A DNA stretch of 14,349 bases from Candidatus Thorarchaeota archaeon SMTZ1-83. GTDB lineage: Archaea > Asgardarchaeota > Thorarchaeia > Thorarchaeales > Thorarchaeaceae. Each line of letters starts with the position of its first letter. Position 1 is the stretch's first letter. Both the position numbers and the translations under genes were made by a program. The notes below the pieces were generated by a model. It was not told where the DNA came from. It worked only from the letters and a program-made list of their open reading frames with translations, and did not search any database. The stretch covers positions 1 through 14,349 of the forward strand of contig LRSK01000038.1 in NCBI GenBank assembly GCA_001563325.1, read 5' to 3'. Positions 1 to 7,217 of this stretch are shown here, piece after piece.

Positions 1-1
1 T

Positions 2-259
2 GGCTATTTCAAGTCAGAAGAAGGAAAGACATTCGTGGACAGACTCCCACCTGCTGTAGTTGCCATGATCAAAGAAGGTCAATCGGGTTCTAAGATCGCG
101 ATGCTGTATCTGGTTGCCAGAGCAAATGTTCTGACGACCCCGGGTGTGGCATTCGGTCCGGTTGGCGAGAACTTCCTCAGGATTTCTTTTGCTCAAGAAT
201 ACGGGCATATTGAGAAGGCGTTAGACAGCATTGAAAATGCGCTACGTCAATGGGCATAA
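2..259 (+). CDS. Class I/II aminotransferase, C-terminal fragment (5' truncated by window edge)
   Basis: The reading frame is open from the left edge, so the gene begins outside the window; the 85 visible residues are the C-terminal part of the small domain of a PLP-dependent fold-type I aminotransferase. The diagnostic stretch is TTPGVAFGPVGENFLRISFA, matching the usual 'PG-x-x-FG-x-x-G-x-x-x-(L)-R-(I/L)-S' signature, whose Arg binds the substrate alpha-carboxylate. It is followed by a helix (EKALDSIENAL) typical of the terminus of aspartate/aromatic-type aminotransferases (COG0436). The PLP lysine and substrate-specificity residues lie upstream and are not visible, so the substrate cannot be named. 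The gene converges on the methyltransferase gene ending at 269, leaving only 9 bases between the two stop codons. Confidence 0.85.
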   Translation, partial: GYFKSEEGKTFVDRLPPAVVAMIKEGQSGSKIAMLYLVARANVLTTPGVAFGPVGENFLRISFAQEYGHIEKALDSIENALRQWA

Positions 260-268
260 AAACCCCTG

Positions 269-1303
269 TCATGGTCCAAGGGGATAGAGGCCATCCTGCT
301 TTGCCGCTTCAATCATTGCTAAAATGTTATCCCTAGAACATGTGGGAGGAACATCGCAACCCGGAGCCAGGATGAATGCACCGTCAGGTCCACCTGTCTT
401 CATGGCTTTCAAGCTCTCTTCGCGGACAGTGCTAGGGGTTCCGTTCATCAAAACGTTGGCAGGGTCAAGGTTTCCCACCAGCGCCGTTCGGTCTATTGCC
501 TTTCTGGCGCTGGCAAGGTCCAACGTGGAGTCGACGCTGAGCCCATCAGCCCCAGTGTCTTTCATGGGCTCTATAATCCGCATCGTGTCGCCGCATATGT
601 GAAAGATTGCCTTGACACCTTTGCTGTGAATCCATTTGACGAGCTCACGGTCAAACTTCCAAAAGAAGTCCCTATACATCCGTGGAGAAATCAGGTCTGG
701 AGAACCAGGTGAAGACGAGAAATCCATAACGTCTACACCAAGATCCAAGACAGGTTCAGTGACAGCCTTGAATGACTCCATGCTCAGTCTGAACAGGTCT
801 CTTACGAAATCCGGATCCTCAATCAGACTCTCCATGAGAAACTGAGTCTCTACTATTCTCGCAGCATTGGAGAGTGGCCCGGTAGTCATGAACCAGACGC
901 ATCTCTCATCTCCGAACAGGTCGACGAGCTGTCCAGCATGTTTTGTCGCTGCGCGAACACTTGGGTCCTCTGTGATATCGTCCCAGGTTACTGAATCCAA
1001 CTCGGAAGAGTCTTTCACCGCGGGTTCCATTAGCATTGGGAAACCACCCTTCGGATACTTCCAGGTCGTGCCGAAATAGGAAGGAATGACTGTGGAACTT
1101 AGACTTGGAACCACTGCGTCTGCTCCGAACTCCCGGTCAAAGGCCTTCCATGCCTTTGTCATTTCATCCGCATTTTCATATGTCGAAGCAAGATCCATGT
1201 CATAAGTGCTGAACACCCATGCAGAGGATACAACCGCAACAGGGACTCTTTCAGGGATCTCTCCGGTCAGTGCTGCATCAATCAAATCCCTAGAGGATTG
1301 CAG
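269..1303 (-). CDS. UroD/MtaA-family corrinoid-dependent methyltransferase
   Basis: A uroporphyrinogen-decarboxylase-fold protein of the MtaA/MtbA/CmuA type, predicted to move a methyl group to or from its partner corrinoid protein. The zinc ligands of this family are visible as H-x-C in HICGD (His235, Cys237 from the CTG start) and a distal Cys in APGCDVPP (Cys316). True uroporphyrinogen decarboxylases lack this zinc triad, so haem synthesis is unlikely. The N-terminus reads SRDLIDAALTGEIPERVPV, the usual family opening. I place the start at a CTG (1303) because GGAGGG (1311-1316) sits 7 bases upstream; starting at the TTG at 1285 would remove SRD and leave the Shine-Dalgarno 25 bases away. 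The length is 344 residues, normal for the family. It follows the corrinoid gene by 3 bases in the same frame, so the two are co-translated. The methyl donor or acceptor (CoM, a pterin or a methylated substrate) cannot be read from sequence. Confidence 0.88.
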   Translation of the reverse strand: MQSSRDLIDAALTGEIPERVPVAVVSSAWVFSTYDMDLASTYENADEMTKAWKAFDREFGADAVVPSLSSTVIPSYFGTTWKYPKGGFPMLMEPAVKDSSELDSVTWDDITEDPSVRAATKHAGQLVDLFGDERCVWFMTTGPLSNAARIVETQFLMESLIEDPDFVRDLFRLSMESFKAVTEPVLDLGVDVMDFSSSPGSPDLISPRMYRDFFWKFDRELVKWIHSKGVKAIFHICGDTMRIIEPMKDTGADGLSVDSTLDLASARKAIDRTALVGNLDPANVLMNGTPSTVREESLKAMKTGGPDGAFILAPGCDVPPTCSRDNILAMIEAAKQDGLYPLGP

Positions 1304-1306
1304 TGG

Positions 1307-1945
1307 TTATCCCTCCATGAATCGGAGAGCGAGATCAACAGCTTCCTTCGCATCTTCGCCATATCCATCCGCGCCGATTGAATTGGCATACTCCCTTGTG
1401 ACTGGACCCCCCCCCACCATGATTCTGACGTCAAGTTTCCTCGCCTTGATGGTTTCGATTATGTCCTTCATGCCAATCATGGATGTTGTCATTAGAGCTG
1501 AAGCCCCGATGATATCCGCTCCATGCTCGACTGCGGCATCGGCAAATCTGTCAGCGGCAACATCTGACCCGAGGTCTATCACATTGAATCCAGCTGCTTC
1601 GAGCATTGTAGCAACAAGGTTCTTCCCAATCGTATGGATGTCACCCTCACAGACCCCCAACACTACCGTACCACTTGCCTTTCCTTTGGCTTCCTTCAGA
1701 TGAGGCTCCAAAACCGTCATTGCCGCCTCGAAGGCCTTGGCCGACATGAGTATTTCAGGGACGAAGTACTCGCCTTCTTGATAGAGCTCTCCAACTCTGG
1801 CCATTGCGACCGAGCAGGCATCGATGACGATTGAGTATGCTTCTACACCTTCGTTCAAGAGATCCTGCGCTAGAATAGGTGAGGACTTACGATTCCCATC
1901 CACTATCGCCTCGGCTAGTCTGTTAATAGTCTCGGATGTTCGCAT
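1307..1945 (-). CDS. Methyltransferase cognate corrinoid (B12-binding) protein, MtaC/MttC/MtbC-like
   Basis: A 212-residue corrinoid protein that carries a methyl group on cobalt between two methyltransferases. The N-terminal ~85 residues form the helical cap domain typical of the family (contains VGELYQEGEYFVPEILMSA). The C-terminal Rossmann-like B12 domain shows the base-off signature D-x-H-x-x-G as GDIHTIGKNL, with His104 the lower cobalt ligand, followed by S-x-L (GASALMTTSM) and GG (MVGGGPVT), which hold the nucleotide tail. The ATG at 1945 has a partial GTGAT Shine-Dalgarno upstream, and a TATA box lies about 45 bases above it. The gene is the first of a two-gene unit with the UroD-fold methyltransferase. 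Subtype (methanol, methylamine, methoxy aromatic or other) is not determinable because no substrate-specific MtaB/MttB/MtmB protein is adjacent. A run of nine C (1407-1415) encodes the GGG and stays in frame. Confidence 0.92.
   Translation of the reverse strand: MRTSETINRLAEAIVDGNRKSSPILAQDLLNEGVEAYSIVIDACSVAMARVGELYQEGEYFVPEILMSAKAFEAAMTVLEPHLKEAKGKASGTVVLGVCEGDIHTIGKNLVATMLEAAGFNVIDLGSDVAADRFADAAVEHGADIIGASALMTTSMIGMKDIIETIKARKLDVRIMVGGGPVTREYANSIGADGYGEDAKEAVDLALRFMEG
1311..1316 (-). promoter_or_regulatory. Shine-Dalgarno GGAGGG deciding a CTG start
   Basis: On the minus strand GGAGGG lies inside the last codons of the corrinoid gene, 7 bases before a CTG codon at 1303-1301 and 25 bases before the TTG at 1285. 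Only the CTG has normal spacing, and it restores the conserved N-terminal residues of the UroD family. Confidence 0.6.
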
Positions 1946-1989
1946 TGGTCATCACACAGCTGATGGCATCCTACGGAGACTTCCAACTT

Positions 1990-1998
1990 CTTATATAG
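1990..1998. promoter_or_regulatory. TATA box in the divergent promoter region (1946-2054)
   Basis: The 109-base gap between divergent genes contains cttatatag on the plus strand, read as CTATATAAG on the minus strand, a close match to archaeal TATA elements. Using the usual ~25 base distance to the transcription start, it would give a leader of roughly 20 bases for the corrinoid gene and roughly 30 bases for the aminotransferase. No second box is evident, so it may serve one or both directions. A small inverted repeat, TGCGG-8-CCGCA, lies just downstream at about 2032-2049. Confidence 0.55.
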
Positions 1999-2042
1999 CT
2001 CGGATTGAAACCAGCAGAACCTGCGGGTCCAAATCCGCACTT

Positions 2043-2048
2043 GAGGTG
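2043..2048 (+). promoter_or_regulatory. Shine-Dalgarno GAGGTG deciding a TTG start
   Basis: GAGGTG ends 6 bases before the TTG at 2055. The frame stays open back to 1824, but that extension runs antisense through the corrinoid gene and resembles nothing in the family, so the TTG with this site is the preferred start. Confidence 0.5.
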
Positions 2049-2054
2049 CTACGT

Positions 2055-3185
2055 TTGAAGCTTGAACCCTTTGAGCTGGAGAGAATACAGTCAGAGTGGG
2101 AACACACTGTGGATATCAACCTGACAGAGAGCGGTGTTGAACCACTCAGGATTGTCGACCTGATTCCCGATGAGAAAGAGAGAAGGAGAGTCTTGGAAAC
2201 AAAACTTGGCTACTCACAGACCAACGGAACAATCCCTCTTCGAGAGACTATTGCAGGCATGTACAAGGATGCGGATGCTGACAATGTGCTCGTCACAAAT
2301 GGAGGCGCTGAAGCGAACTTCATCACAATCTGGAATCTCCTGCATGAGAACCCTGACACAAATGAGATTGTGATGATGTTGCCCAACTACATGCAGATAT
2401 ACGGCGTGACAAAAGGCCTTGGTGGTTCTGTTTCACCGTACTACTTGAGGATGAAAGGCGGAGAATGGATTCCAGATCTGGAGGGGCTGAAGGCGGCCAT
2501 CTCGAAGAAGACCGCGGCAATCACCTTATGCAACCCAAACAACCCAACGGGTGCCACGATGGGCGGGGACCATCTGGGGGCGATTGCTGAGATAGCAGCG
2601 GATGCGGGAGTCTGGATTCTGTCTGATGAGATCTATCAGGGTGCAGAACTCGATGGCCCCATGACACCGTCGATATTTGAGTACCACGACAAGGTTCTGG
2701 TGACAAATAGCCTGTCAAAGTCATATGGTCTTCCGGGCCTAAGGCTGGGGTGGATAATCACGTCTGAGAAACCTCATGCCACAGATCTCTGGTCTTACTC
2801 AGACTATACTTCAATATGCCCCACGATGTTGAGTGACATGCTGGCCACAATCGCTCTTCAACCCAAGATGCGGGCAAAGATACTGGATAGGACTAGCAAG
2901 ATAGTTCGAGGTCATTGGGCTGCCATGAGAAAGTGGCTTGATGCGAGGAAACACATCTTCGAATATGTGGCACCCAAAGCTGCCGCAATCTGCTTCCCGA
3001 AGCATAACCTCCCAATCACTTCGCTAGAGCTCGTGGACAGGTTGCTGAAGGAGAAGAGTCTACTGATAATTCCAGGAGAGCACTTCGGCATGGAGCGATA
3101 TCTGAGAATAGGTTTTGGCTATTCGGAGGAGAAACTGAATGCAGGACTTGCCAGATTCGACGAGTTGATTCAGACTCTCAAGTGA
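2055..3185 (+). CDS. PLP-dependent class I/II aminotransferase (capreomycidine synthase-like group)
   Basis: A 376-residue fold-type I aminotransferase. Visible landmarks are the N-terminal block KLEPFELERIQSEWE, the cofactor-contacting NPNNPTG (from Asn160), the DEIYQG segment following it, the Schiff-base lysine in NSLSKSYGLPGLRLGW (Lys222), and the C-terminal R-(I)-GFGYS carboxylate-binding arginine (YLRIGFGYSE). The opening 'FELER...E...(N)L(T/S)ESG' is characteristic of a COG0436 branch often annotated as capreomycidine synthase-like, enzymes that in known cases handle hydroxy-arginine; that is family memory, not proof of this substrate. Start is TTG at 2055 with GAGGTG 6 bases upstream. 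Nine bases separate it from the next reading frame, and the ornithine cyclodeaminase-family gene follows in the same direction, so the two are likely one operon. Context suggests an arginine- or ornithine-derived substrate. The general class is secure; the substrate is not. Confidence 0.88.
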   Translation: MKLEPFELERIQSEWEHTVDINLTESGVEPLRIVDLIPDEKERRRVLETKLGYSQTNGTIPLRETIAGMYKDADADNVLVTNGGAEANFITIWNLLHENPDTNEIVMMLPNYMQIYGVTKGLGGSVSPYYLRMKGGEWIPDLEGLKAAISKKTAAITLCNPNNPTGATMGGDHLGAIAEIAADAGVWILSDEIYQGAELDGPMTPSIFEYHDKVLVTNSLSKSYGLPGLRLGWIITSEKPHATDLWSYSDYTSICPTMLSDMLATIALQPKMRAKILDRTSKIVRGHWAAMRKWLDARKHIFEYVAPKAAAICFPKHNLPITSLELVDRLLKEKSLLIIPGEHFGMERYLRIGFGYSEEKLNAGLARFDELIQTLK

Positions 3186-3203
3186 TAACGCAGAATGACG
3201 CCA

Positions 3204-3210
3204 GGGGTGG
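3204..3210 (+). promoter_or_regulatory. Shine-Dalgarno-like GGGGTGG deciding the start at 3219
   Basis: GGGGTGG lies 8 bases before the ATG at 3219, whereas the earlier in-frame ATG at 3195 has no recognisable site. The protein from 3219 starts MDEVVILSKSEV, the normal family N-terminus. Confidence 0.45.
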
Positions 3211-3218
3211 TTACGAGT

Positions 3219-4211
3219 ATGGATGAGGTTGTAATCCTATCAAAGAGTGAGGTTCAGGCATGTCTGCCTATGAGCAAGGCGATAGATGCGGTGAGGACTG
3301 CCTATACTGCCTTTGCACAGGGCAGGGTACAGATGCCGCCCGTTCAACATCTTGATGTCGAGGACTATCGTGGTGAAGTGGACATCAAGTCTGGTTTCGT
3401 GGAGGACTTCGGACTCATTGGTACTAAGATTGCCTCAGGATTCTATGACAACCAGAAATTGGGCCTTCCTCCAGGCGTTGCGGTCATAGTCTTGATGGAT
3501 CTCAAGACGAGCATGCCTCTGGCAATCATGGACGGGACTCACATAACGGCCTATAGGACCGGGGCTGCAGGAGCTGTTGCCGCGAGTGTGCTGGCCCGCA
3601 GGGATTCCACATCTGTCGGCATATTGGGCGCAGGCACCCAAGGCAGAATGCAACTGATTGCGCTGAAAGAGCTTTTCGGAATCAAACGCGTTTCTGTTTG
3701 GGACATCGAGAAAGACAGGGCTCTTGACTATCAGAGTGACATTCAACACAAGTTAGGAATCGATGTTGCAGTGGCAGACACCCCCGCGGATGTCGTTCCA
3801 GAGGCAGATATTCTAGTCACAGCCACTCCATCGAGAAAGCCGCTTATCATGACGGACTCGATTCATAGTGGGCTCCATATCAATGCGATTGGTGCAGATG
3901 GTCCGGGAAAGCAAGAACTTGACCCTCTCATCATGAAACGCGTTTCAAAGATTGTGGTTGATAGTCTGGCGCAGTGTAGTCGGATAGGTGAGCTCCAGCA
4001 CGCTTTCGCCCAAGGACTGGTCGATGACACGCGTGTCCACGCCGAGATAGGTGAGATTCTCATGGGAGCCAAACCCGGAAGAGAGAATGCAAATGAGATT
4101 ACTCTGTTCGACTCAACGGGCCTATCTGCTCAGGACATTGCTGCTGCTAATGTCGTGCTTGAAACGGCAAAGGACAAGGGTCTCGGTAAGAGAGTCGATC
4201 TTCTGGGGTAA
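3219..4211 (+). CDS. Ornithine cyclodeaminase / mu-crystallin family protein
   Basis: A 330-residue NAD-dependent enzyme of the ornithine cyclodeaminase/mu-crystallin family (COG2423). Characterised members convert ornithine to proline plus ammonia; others are alanine dehydrogenases (as in Archaeoglobus) or imine reductases. Residues matching the ornithine cyclodeaminase active site are present: Lys70 in GTKIASGFYDN, Arg113 in TAYRTGAAG, and Asp227 in NAIGADGPGKQELD. The Rossmann motif GAGTQG (137-142) and the C-terminal FDSTGLSAQD block complete the fold. The length is normal. The ATG at 3219 is preferred over 3195 because of the upstream GGGGTGG. The preceding aminotransferase stops 33 bases upstream, so they are likely cotranscribed; the carbamoyltransferase operon converges from the other side with 32 bases between stops. 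With guanidino hydrolases and a carbamoyltransferase next door, ornithine cyclodeamination to proline is the most likely activity; alanine dehydrogenase remains possible. Confidence 0.87.
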   Translation: MDEVVILSKSEVQACLPMSKAIDAVRTAYTAFAQGRVQMPPVQHLDVEDYRGEVDIKSGFVEDFGLIGTKIASGFYDNQKLGLPPGVAVIVLMDLKTSMPLAIMDGTHITAYRTGAAGAVAASVLARRDSTSVGILGAGTQGRMQLIALKELFGIKRVSVWDIEKDRALDYQSDIQHKLGIDVAVADTPADVVPEADILVTATPSRKPLIMTDSIHSGLHINAIGADGPGKQELDPLIMKRVSKIVVDSLAQCSRIGELQHAFAQGLVDDTRVHAEIGEILMGAKPGRENANEITLFDSTGLSAQDIAAANVVLETAKDKGLGKRVDLLG

Positions 4212-4243
4212 TCTAGCAGACAGTCTTCTCGGAGTCTGTCCAT

Positions 4244-5194
4244 CTACTTGATTCCACCCAACAGCAGCGCCATGAGTGCCTTCTCGGTATGCATCCTATT
4301 CTCTGCTTGGTCGAACACAAAAGACTGCGGACCGTCAATTACCTCGCTCGTGACTTCCTCTCCTCTGTGTGCAGGAAGACAGTGCATATAGATTGCGTCG
4401 TCCTTTGCCCAGCTCATCGCCTCGGAGTTGATTTGGTAAGGCATGAAGTCCTTCAGCTTCCTCTTCAGGTCTTCCTCGGTTGCTCCGCGAGTCATGCTGA
4501 CGAAGGTTATCCCGACCACGACGTCTGCATCAGTCATTGCCTCCTTCAGGTCCTGAGTCATGACGAAGCTGCCGCCGGTTTCCTTGTTGGTCTTGTCGAT
4601 GAACTCCTTTGCTCTAGGCCAATATTCGTACCCCTTTGGAAGTGCATATTTCATATCCCATCCGAATAGTGAGCTCACAATCCCCCATGAATGAACCATG
4701 TTCCATACGTCGCCGACATAGCCAATCTTGAGTTCGCTTAGTCTTCCCTTTTTCTCTCTTACATGCTGTATGTCAGCAAGCAGTTGACATGGATGAGTCT
4801 CATTCGTGAGTGCGTTGATGACAGGCTTCTCCATATGCTGTGCGAAGTCCTCGACAATCTCCTGCTCAAATGTTCTGATTACTAAGGCGTCTATATATCG
4901 GTCAATCGTCTTGGCTGTATCAGCCAGTGACTCTCCTCTGGAAATCTGCATTGTAGAGGGATCCATGTAGAAGGCTTGCATTCCCAGATGTGCTGCACCT
5001 GCTTGAAACGAAAGTCTGGTTCGGGTAGAGTGCTTCTCGAAGATCATGGCGATTGTCTTGCCTGTCAGATATGCGTGTGGCTCACCCCTAGCAAGCTTCT
5101 CCTTGAGCTCGTCAGCCAAGTCTATGATTTGCAATATCTCTTCTTTCGTGTAGTCCATCAATGTCAGGAAGTCTCTTCCTTTGAATTCTCCCAC
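4244..5194 (-). CDS. argF: Ornithine carbamoyltransferase-like protein (substrate loop atypical)
   Basis: A 316-residue aspartate/ornithine carbamoyltransferase family enzyme that would interconvert citrulline plus phosphate with ornithine plus carbamoyl phosphate. The carbamoyl phosphate site is complete: S-T-R-T-R from Ser56, HPCQ from His134, and HCLPAHRGEEV with Cys272. The C-terminal DQAENRMHTEKALMALL block is that of true ornithine carbamoyltransferases. Two places depart from the family: the usual GDGNN is GDVWN (Asn165 retained), and the loop normally reading D-V-W-V-S-M-G is I-T-F-V-S-M-T (229-235), so the Asp that grips the ornithine alpha-amino group is missing. The start is GTG at 5194 with AGGTG about 9 bases upstream, following the hydrolase stop by 16 bases. 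It is the last gene of the operon. It is probably catabolic (arginine deiminase pathway) in this context, but a different amine acceptor is possible. Confidence 0.85.
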   Translation of the reverse strand: MGEFKGRDFLTLMDYTKEEILQIIDLADELKEKLARGEPHAYLTGKTIAMIFEKHSTRTRLSFQAGAAHLGMQAFYMDPSTMQISRGESLADTAKTIDRYIDALVIRTFEQEIVEDFAQHMEKPVINALTNETHPCQLLADIQHVREKKGRLSELKIGYVGDVWNMVHSWGIVSSLFGWDMKYALPKGYEYWPRAKEFIDKTNKETGGSFVMTQDLKEAMTDADVVVGITFVSMTRGATEEDLKRKLKDFMPYQINSEAMSWAKDDAIYMHCLPAHRGEEVTSEVIDGPQSFVFDQAENRMHTEKALMALLLGGIK

Positions 5195-5210
5195 CTCTTT
5201 TCACACCTAC

Positions 5211-6173
5211 CTATACTCTTAGGAGCTCCATTGCCAAGCAACGTGGTCCTCCGCCTATCCTCATCAATTCGTCCATGCCAATCTCGATGACTTTGACTCC
5301 GGCATCCTCGAGCCGGTTCTTTACATTGGGGTTTCCTGAAGTAAGAATCACTTTCTTGGCTTCCAGAGGCAGGACGTTTGTGCCGAGTCTCAAGGTTTCC
5401 TCTCGTTCCACCTCTATCATGTCAAACCCGCGATCACGGAGTTCATTGAGGAACCAATAGGGCAGACTCTCTGGATACACAAGAACCAGGTCTTTTTCTA
5501 TTGGGTTCATGCATACATCAACATGGACGAACCCACCACGTTGTTCCAAGTAGCCCGGTATATCAACCACAATGGGTTCTATGTCCATCAACTTCAGCAG
5601 ATTCTCAACCTGTCGGATGCCGCTTTCATTGGTCCAGATTCCTCTTCCGATGACAACTGTGTGTCGGTCCAGAGGCACATAGTTACCGCCCTCGAATGTG
5701 CCATCTCCAGTGACCATCAAGAGGACAGGAATTTGAAGAGCCCATAGGCCTTTGGCAACCATTTGCTCCTCGCCCCACCGCTGTGTGAGAGCCATTCTGC
5801 TTATGATAGCACCCCAAGGTGTCATAGTGGCTTGATCGCGCATCCAATAGTGTTTGGGTGACTTGGGATAACCTTCCTTCAGTATCTCAACTTGGACCCC
5901 ATTCTTCCTTAGGATATCGATAAAAGCATTCCATTCCTTTCTTGACTGTTCAAGATCGGGGGGTCCGTCCCACAACCACCAGACAGGGTCCTCCTTGACG
6001 ATGTCTAGGTCCTCAGTGGGAGGGTACAACAAGACACGCTTAAGGGTACTATAGTTCGATGACACTCCAAAACTGGCACTGTCATAGACTGTCTTCAATT
6101 CACCATCGGCAAAGCTGACAACAGGCGGATGTTCTACATCATACAGGTCATTCCATCTGTTGTTCGTCTTCAT
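5211..6173 (-). CDS. Guanidino-group hydrolase, arginine deiminase/dimethylargininase type (paralog 1)
   Basis: A member of the guanidine-modifying superfamily (arginine deiminase, DDAH, amidinotransferase). Visible catalytic elements are RDQATMTPWG (equivalent to the R-D of arginine deiminase), FEGGN (Glu161; the usual EGGD has become EGGN), VHVDVCMN with His217 and Asp219, and the nucleophile Cys312 in GGGPRCLAMELLRV at the extreme C-terminus. Expected chemistry is hydrolysis of an arginine-like guanidinium to citrulline plus ammonia or an alkylamine. It is highly similar over its full length to the upstream neighbour, so the pair is a tandem duplication. The commonly conserved R-T-N after the EGG segment reads W-T-N here (Trp180). 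I start at the ATG at 6173 (320 residues) because it aligns with the paralog; an upstream GTG at 6227 would add 18 residues (AGGAG lies there but only 2-3 bases away). The substrate is unproven. Confidence 0.85.
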   Translation of the reverse strand: MKTNNRWNDLYDVEHPPVVSFADGELKTVYDSASFGVSSNYSTLKRVLLYPPTEDLDIVKEDPVWWLWDGPPDLEQSRKEWNAFIDILRKNGVQVEILKEGYPKSPKHYWMRDQATMTPWGAIISRMALTQRWGEEQMVAKGLWALQIPVLLMVTGDGTFEGGNYVPLDRHTVVIGRGIWTNESGIRQVENLLKLMDIEPIVVDIPGYLEQRGGFVHVDVCMNPIEKDLVLVYPESLPYWFLNELRDRGFDMIEVEREETLRLGTNVLPLEAKKVILTSGNPNVKNRLEDAGVKVIEIGMDELMRIGGGPRCLAMELLRV

Positions 6174-6239
6174 ACTAGCGTGCCCCTTCGCTTTCAGCAT
6201 CCGCAAGTCTTCTTGACCAATCTGCACTTCTCCTAGTTT

Positions 6240-7208
6240 CTAGACTCGTAGTAGCTCCATCACGAGGCAACGCGGTCCGCCACCTCCCTTTCGTAGCTCG
6301 TTGAGTCGCGTTTCAATCACCTTCACGCCGATATCCTCAAGACGCTTCTTGACAATCGGGTTCTCCTCAGCAAGAACCACCTTCCTAGCGTCAAGCGGAA
6401 GAACGTTCGTGCCCATCTTCAAGACCTCTTCGCGTTCGACTTCTATCATGTCGAATCCGCGGTCTCTTAGCTCATTCAGGAACCAATACGGTAGTCCCTC
6501 GGGGTATACTAGAGCCAAGTCCTTGTCAATTGGGTTCAAGCAGACATCAGCGTGGACATATCCGCCATAGTGTTCAAGGTATGAAGGAATATCGATAATG
6601 ATTGAGTCAATGTCCATTAGCTCGAGGAGATACTCCACCTGGGAGATTCCACTATCATTGCATCTTATTCCTCTCCCGATGACCACAGTGTCTTTGTCCA
6701 AGGGAATGTAGTTTCCCCCCTCGAAGATACCATCTCCGGTGACCATCATCAGGACAGGTATCTGAAGCTCCCACATCTTCTTCGCGAAGAGTTGCTCTTC
6801 TCCCCAGCGCTGAGTCAAGGCCATCCTACTGATGATTACCCCCCAAGGAGTCATAGTCGCTTGGTCTCTGCAGAAGTACTGTTTTGCACAGCGTGGATAT
6901 GCTTCTTCGAGTATCTCAATCTCAACGCCGTTCTTCTTTAGAAGGTCGACGTAGGCATCCCACTCCTTGCGCGCCTCCTCAAGATTAGGCACACCATCCC
7001 ACAGCCAAAATACAGGGTTCTCCTTCACTACATTCAGTTCCTCACTCGGGCGATGTAGGAGTAGTCGCTTCAATTTGCTGTAGTTTGATGCTACACCAAA
7101 GCTGGAACTATCGTAGACCTTCTGCATTTCTCCGTCTTTGAACCCAACAAGTGGTGGATGTTCTACATCGTACAATTCATTCCACTTATTCTTGTTCTTC
7201 AATCTCAC
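6240..7208 (-). CDS. Guanidino-group hydrolase, arginine deiminase/dimethylargininase type (paralog 2)
   Basis: A 322-residue guanidine-modifying superfamily protein with the Cys-His-acid set intact: RDQATMTPWG, FEGGN, VHADVCLN with His219 and Asp221, and Cys314 in GGGPRCLVMELLRV. Unlike paralog 1 it keeps the arginine of the R-T-N motif, reading R-C-N (Arg182, Cys183), and it has FCRD where paralog 1 has WMRD. The two proteins share long identical blocks, for example YWFLNELRDRGFDMIEVE. The start is GTG at 7208, with GAGGAAGG just upstream overlapping the stop of the class III aminotransferase gene (9 bases between the genes), so translation is probably coupled. Either arginine deiminase (arginine to citrulline) or dimethylargininase-type activity fits; glycine amidinotransferase is less likely given the context with a carbamoyltransferase. 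Confidence 0.86.
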   Translation of the reverse strand: MRLKNKNKWNELYDVEHPPLVGFKDGEMQKVYDSSSFGVASNYSKLKRLLLHRPSEELNVVKENPVFWLWDGVPNLEEARKEWDAYVDLLKKNGVEIEILEEAYPRCAKQYFCRDQATMTPWGVIISRMALTQRWGEEQLFAKKMWELQIPVLMMVTGDGIFEGGNYIPLDKDTVVIGRGIRCNDSGISQVEYLLELMDIDSIIIDIPSYLEHYGGYVHADVCLNPIDKDLALVYPEGLPYWFLNELRDRGFDMIEVEREEVLKMGTNVLPLDARKVVLAEENPIVKKRLEDIGVKVIETRLNELRKGGGGPRCLVMELLRV

Positions 7209-7217
7209 GCACCTTCC

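Noticed and set aside
269..1303. True uroporphyrinogen decarboxylase (haem synthesis)
   Set aside because: The zinc ligand set H-x-C plus distal Cys and the adjoining corrinoid protein point to a methyltransferase; the same applies to the gene at 9576-10595.
1206..1703. 165-codon plus-strand frame across the corrinoid and methyltransferase genes
   Set aside because: Ser/Ala/Pro-rich translation typical of an antisense shadow; the opposite strand has clear family motifs.
1824..2054. Upstream extension of the aminotransferase frame to 1824
   Set aside because: It runs antisense into the corrinoid gene, crosses the TATA box, and its translation resembles no aminotransferase N-terminus. A TTG with GAGGTG at 2055 fits better.
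4212..4243. Hairpin terminator between the converging operons (CAGAC/GTCTG, GACAG/CTGTC)
   Set aside because: Only 5-base stems compete with each other and no T run follows, so a terminator cannot be supported.
6174..6227. GTG start at 6227 for hydrolase paralog 1
   Set aside because: It adds 18 residues absent from the paralog, and the nearby AGGAG is only 2-3 bases away. It is kept as an alternative because the spacing to the previous stop (12 bases) would be typical.
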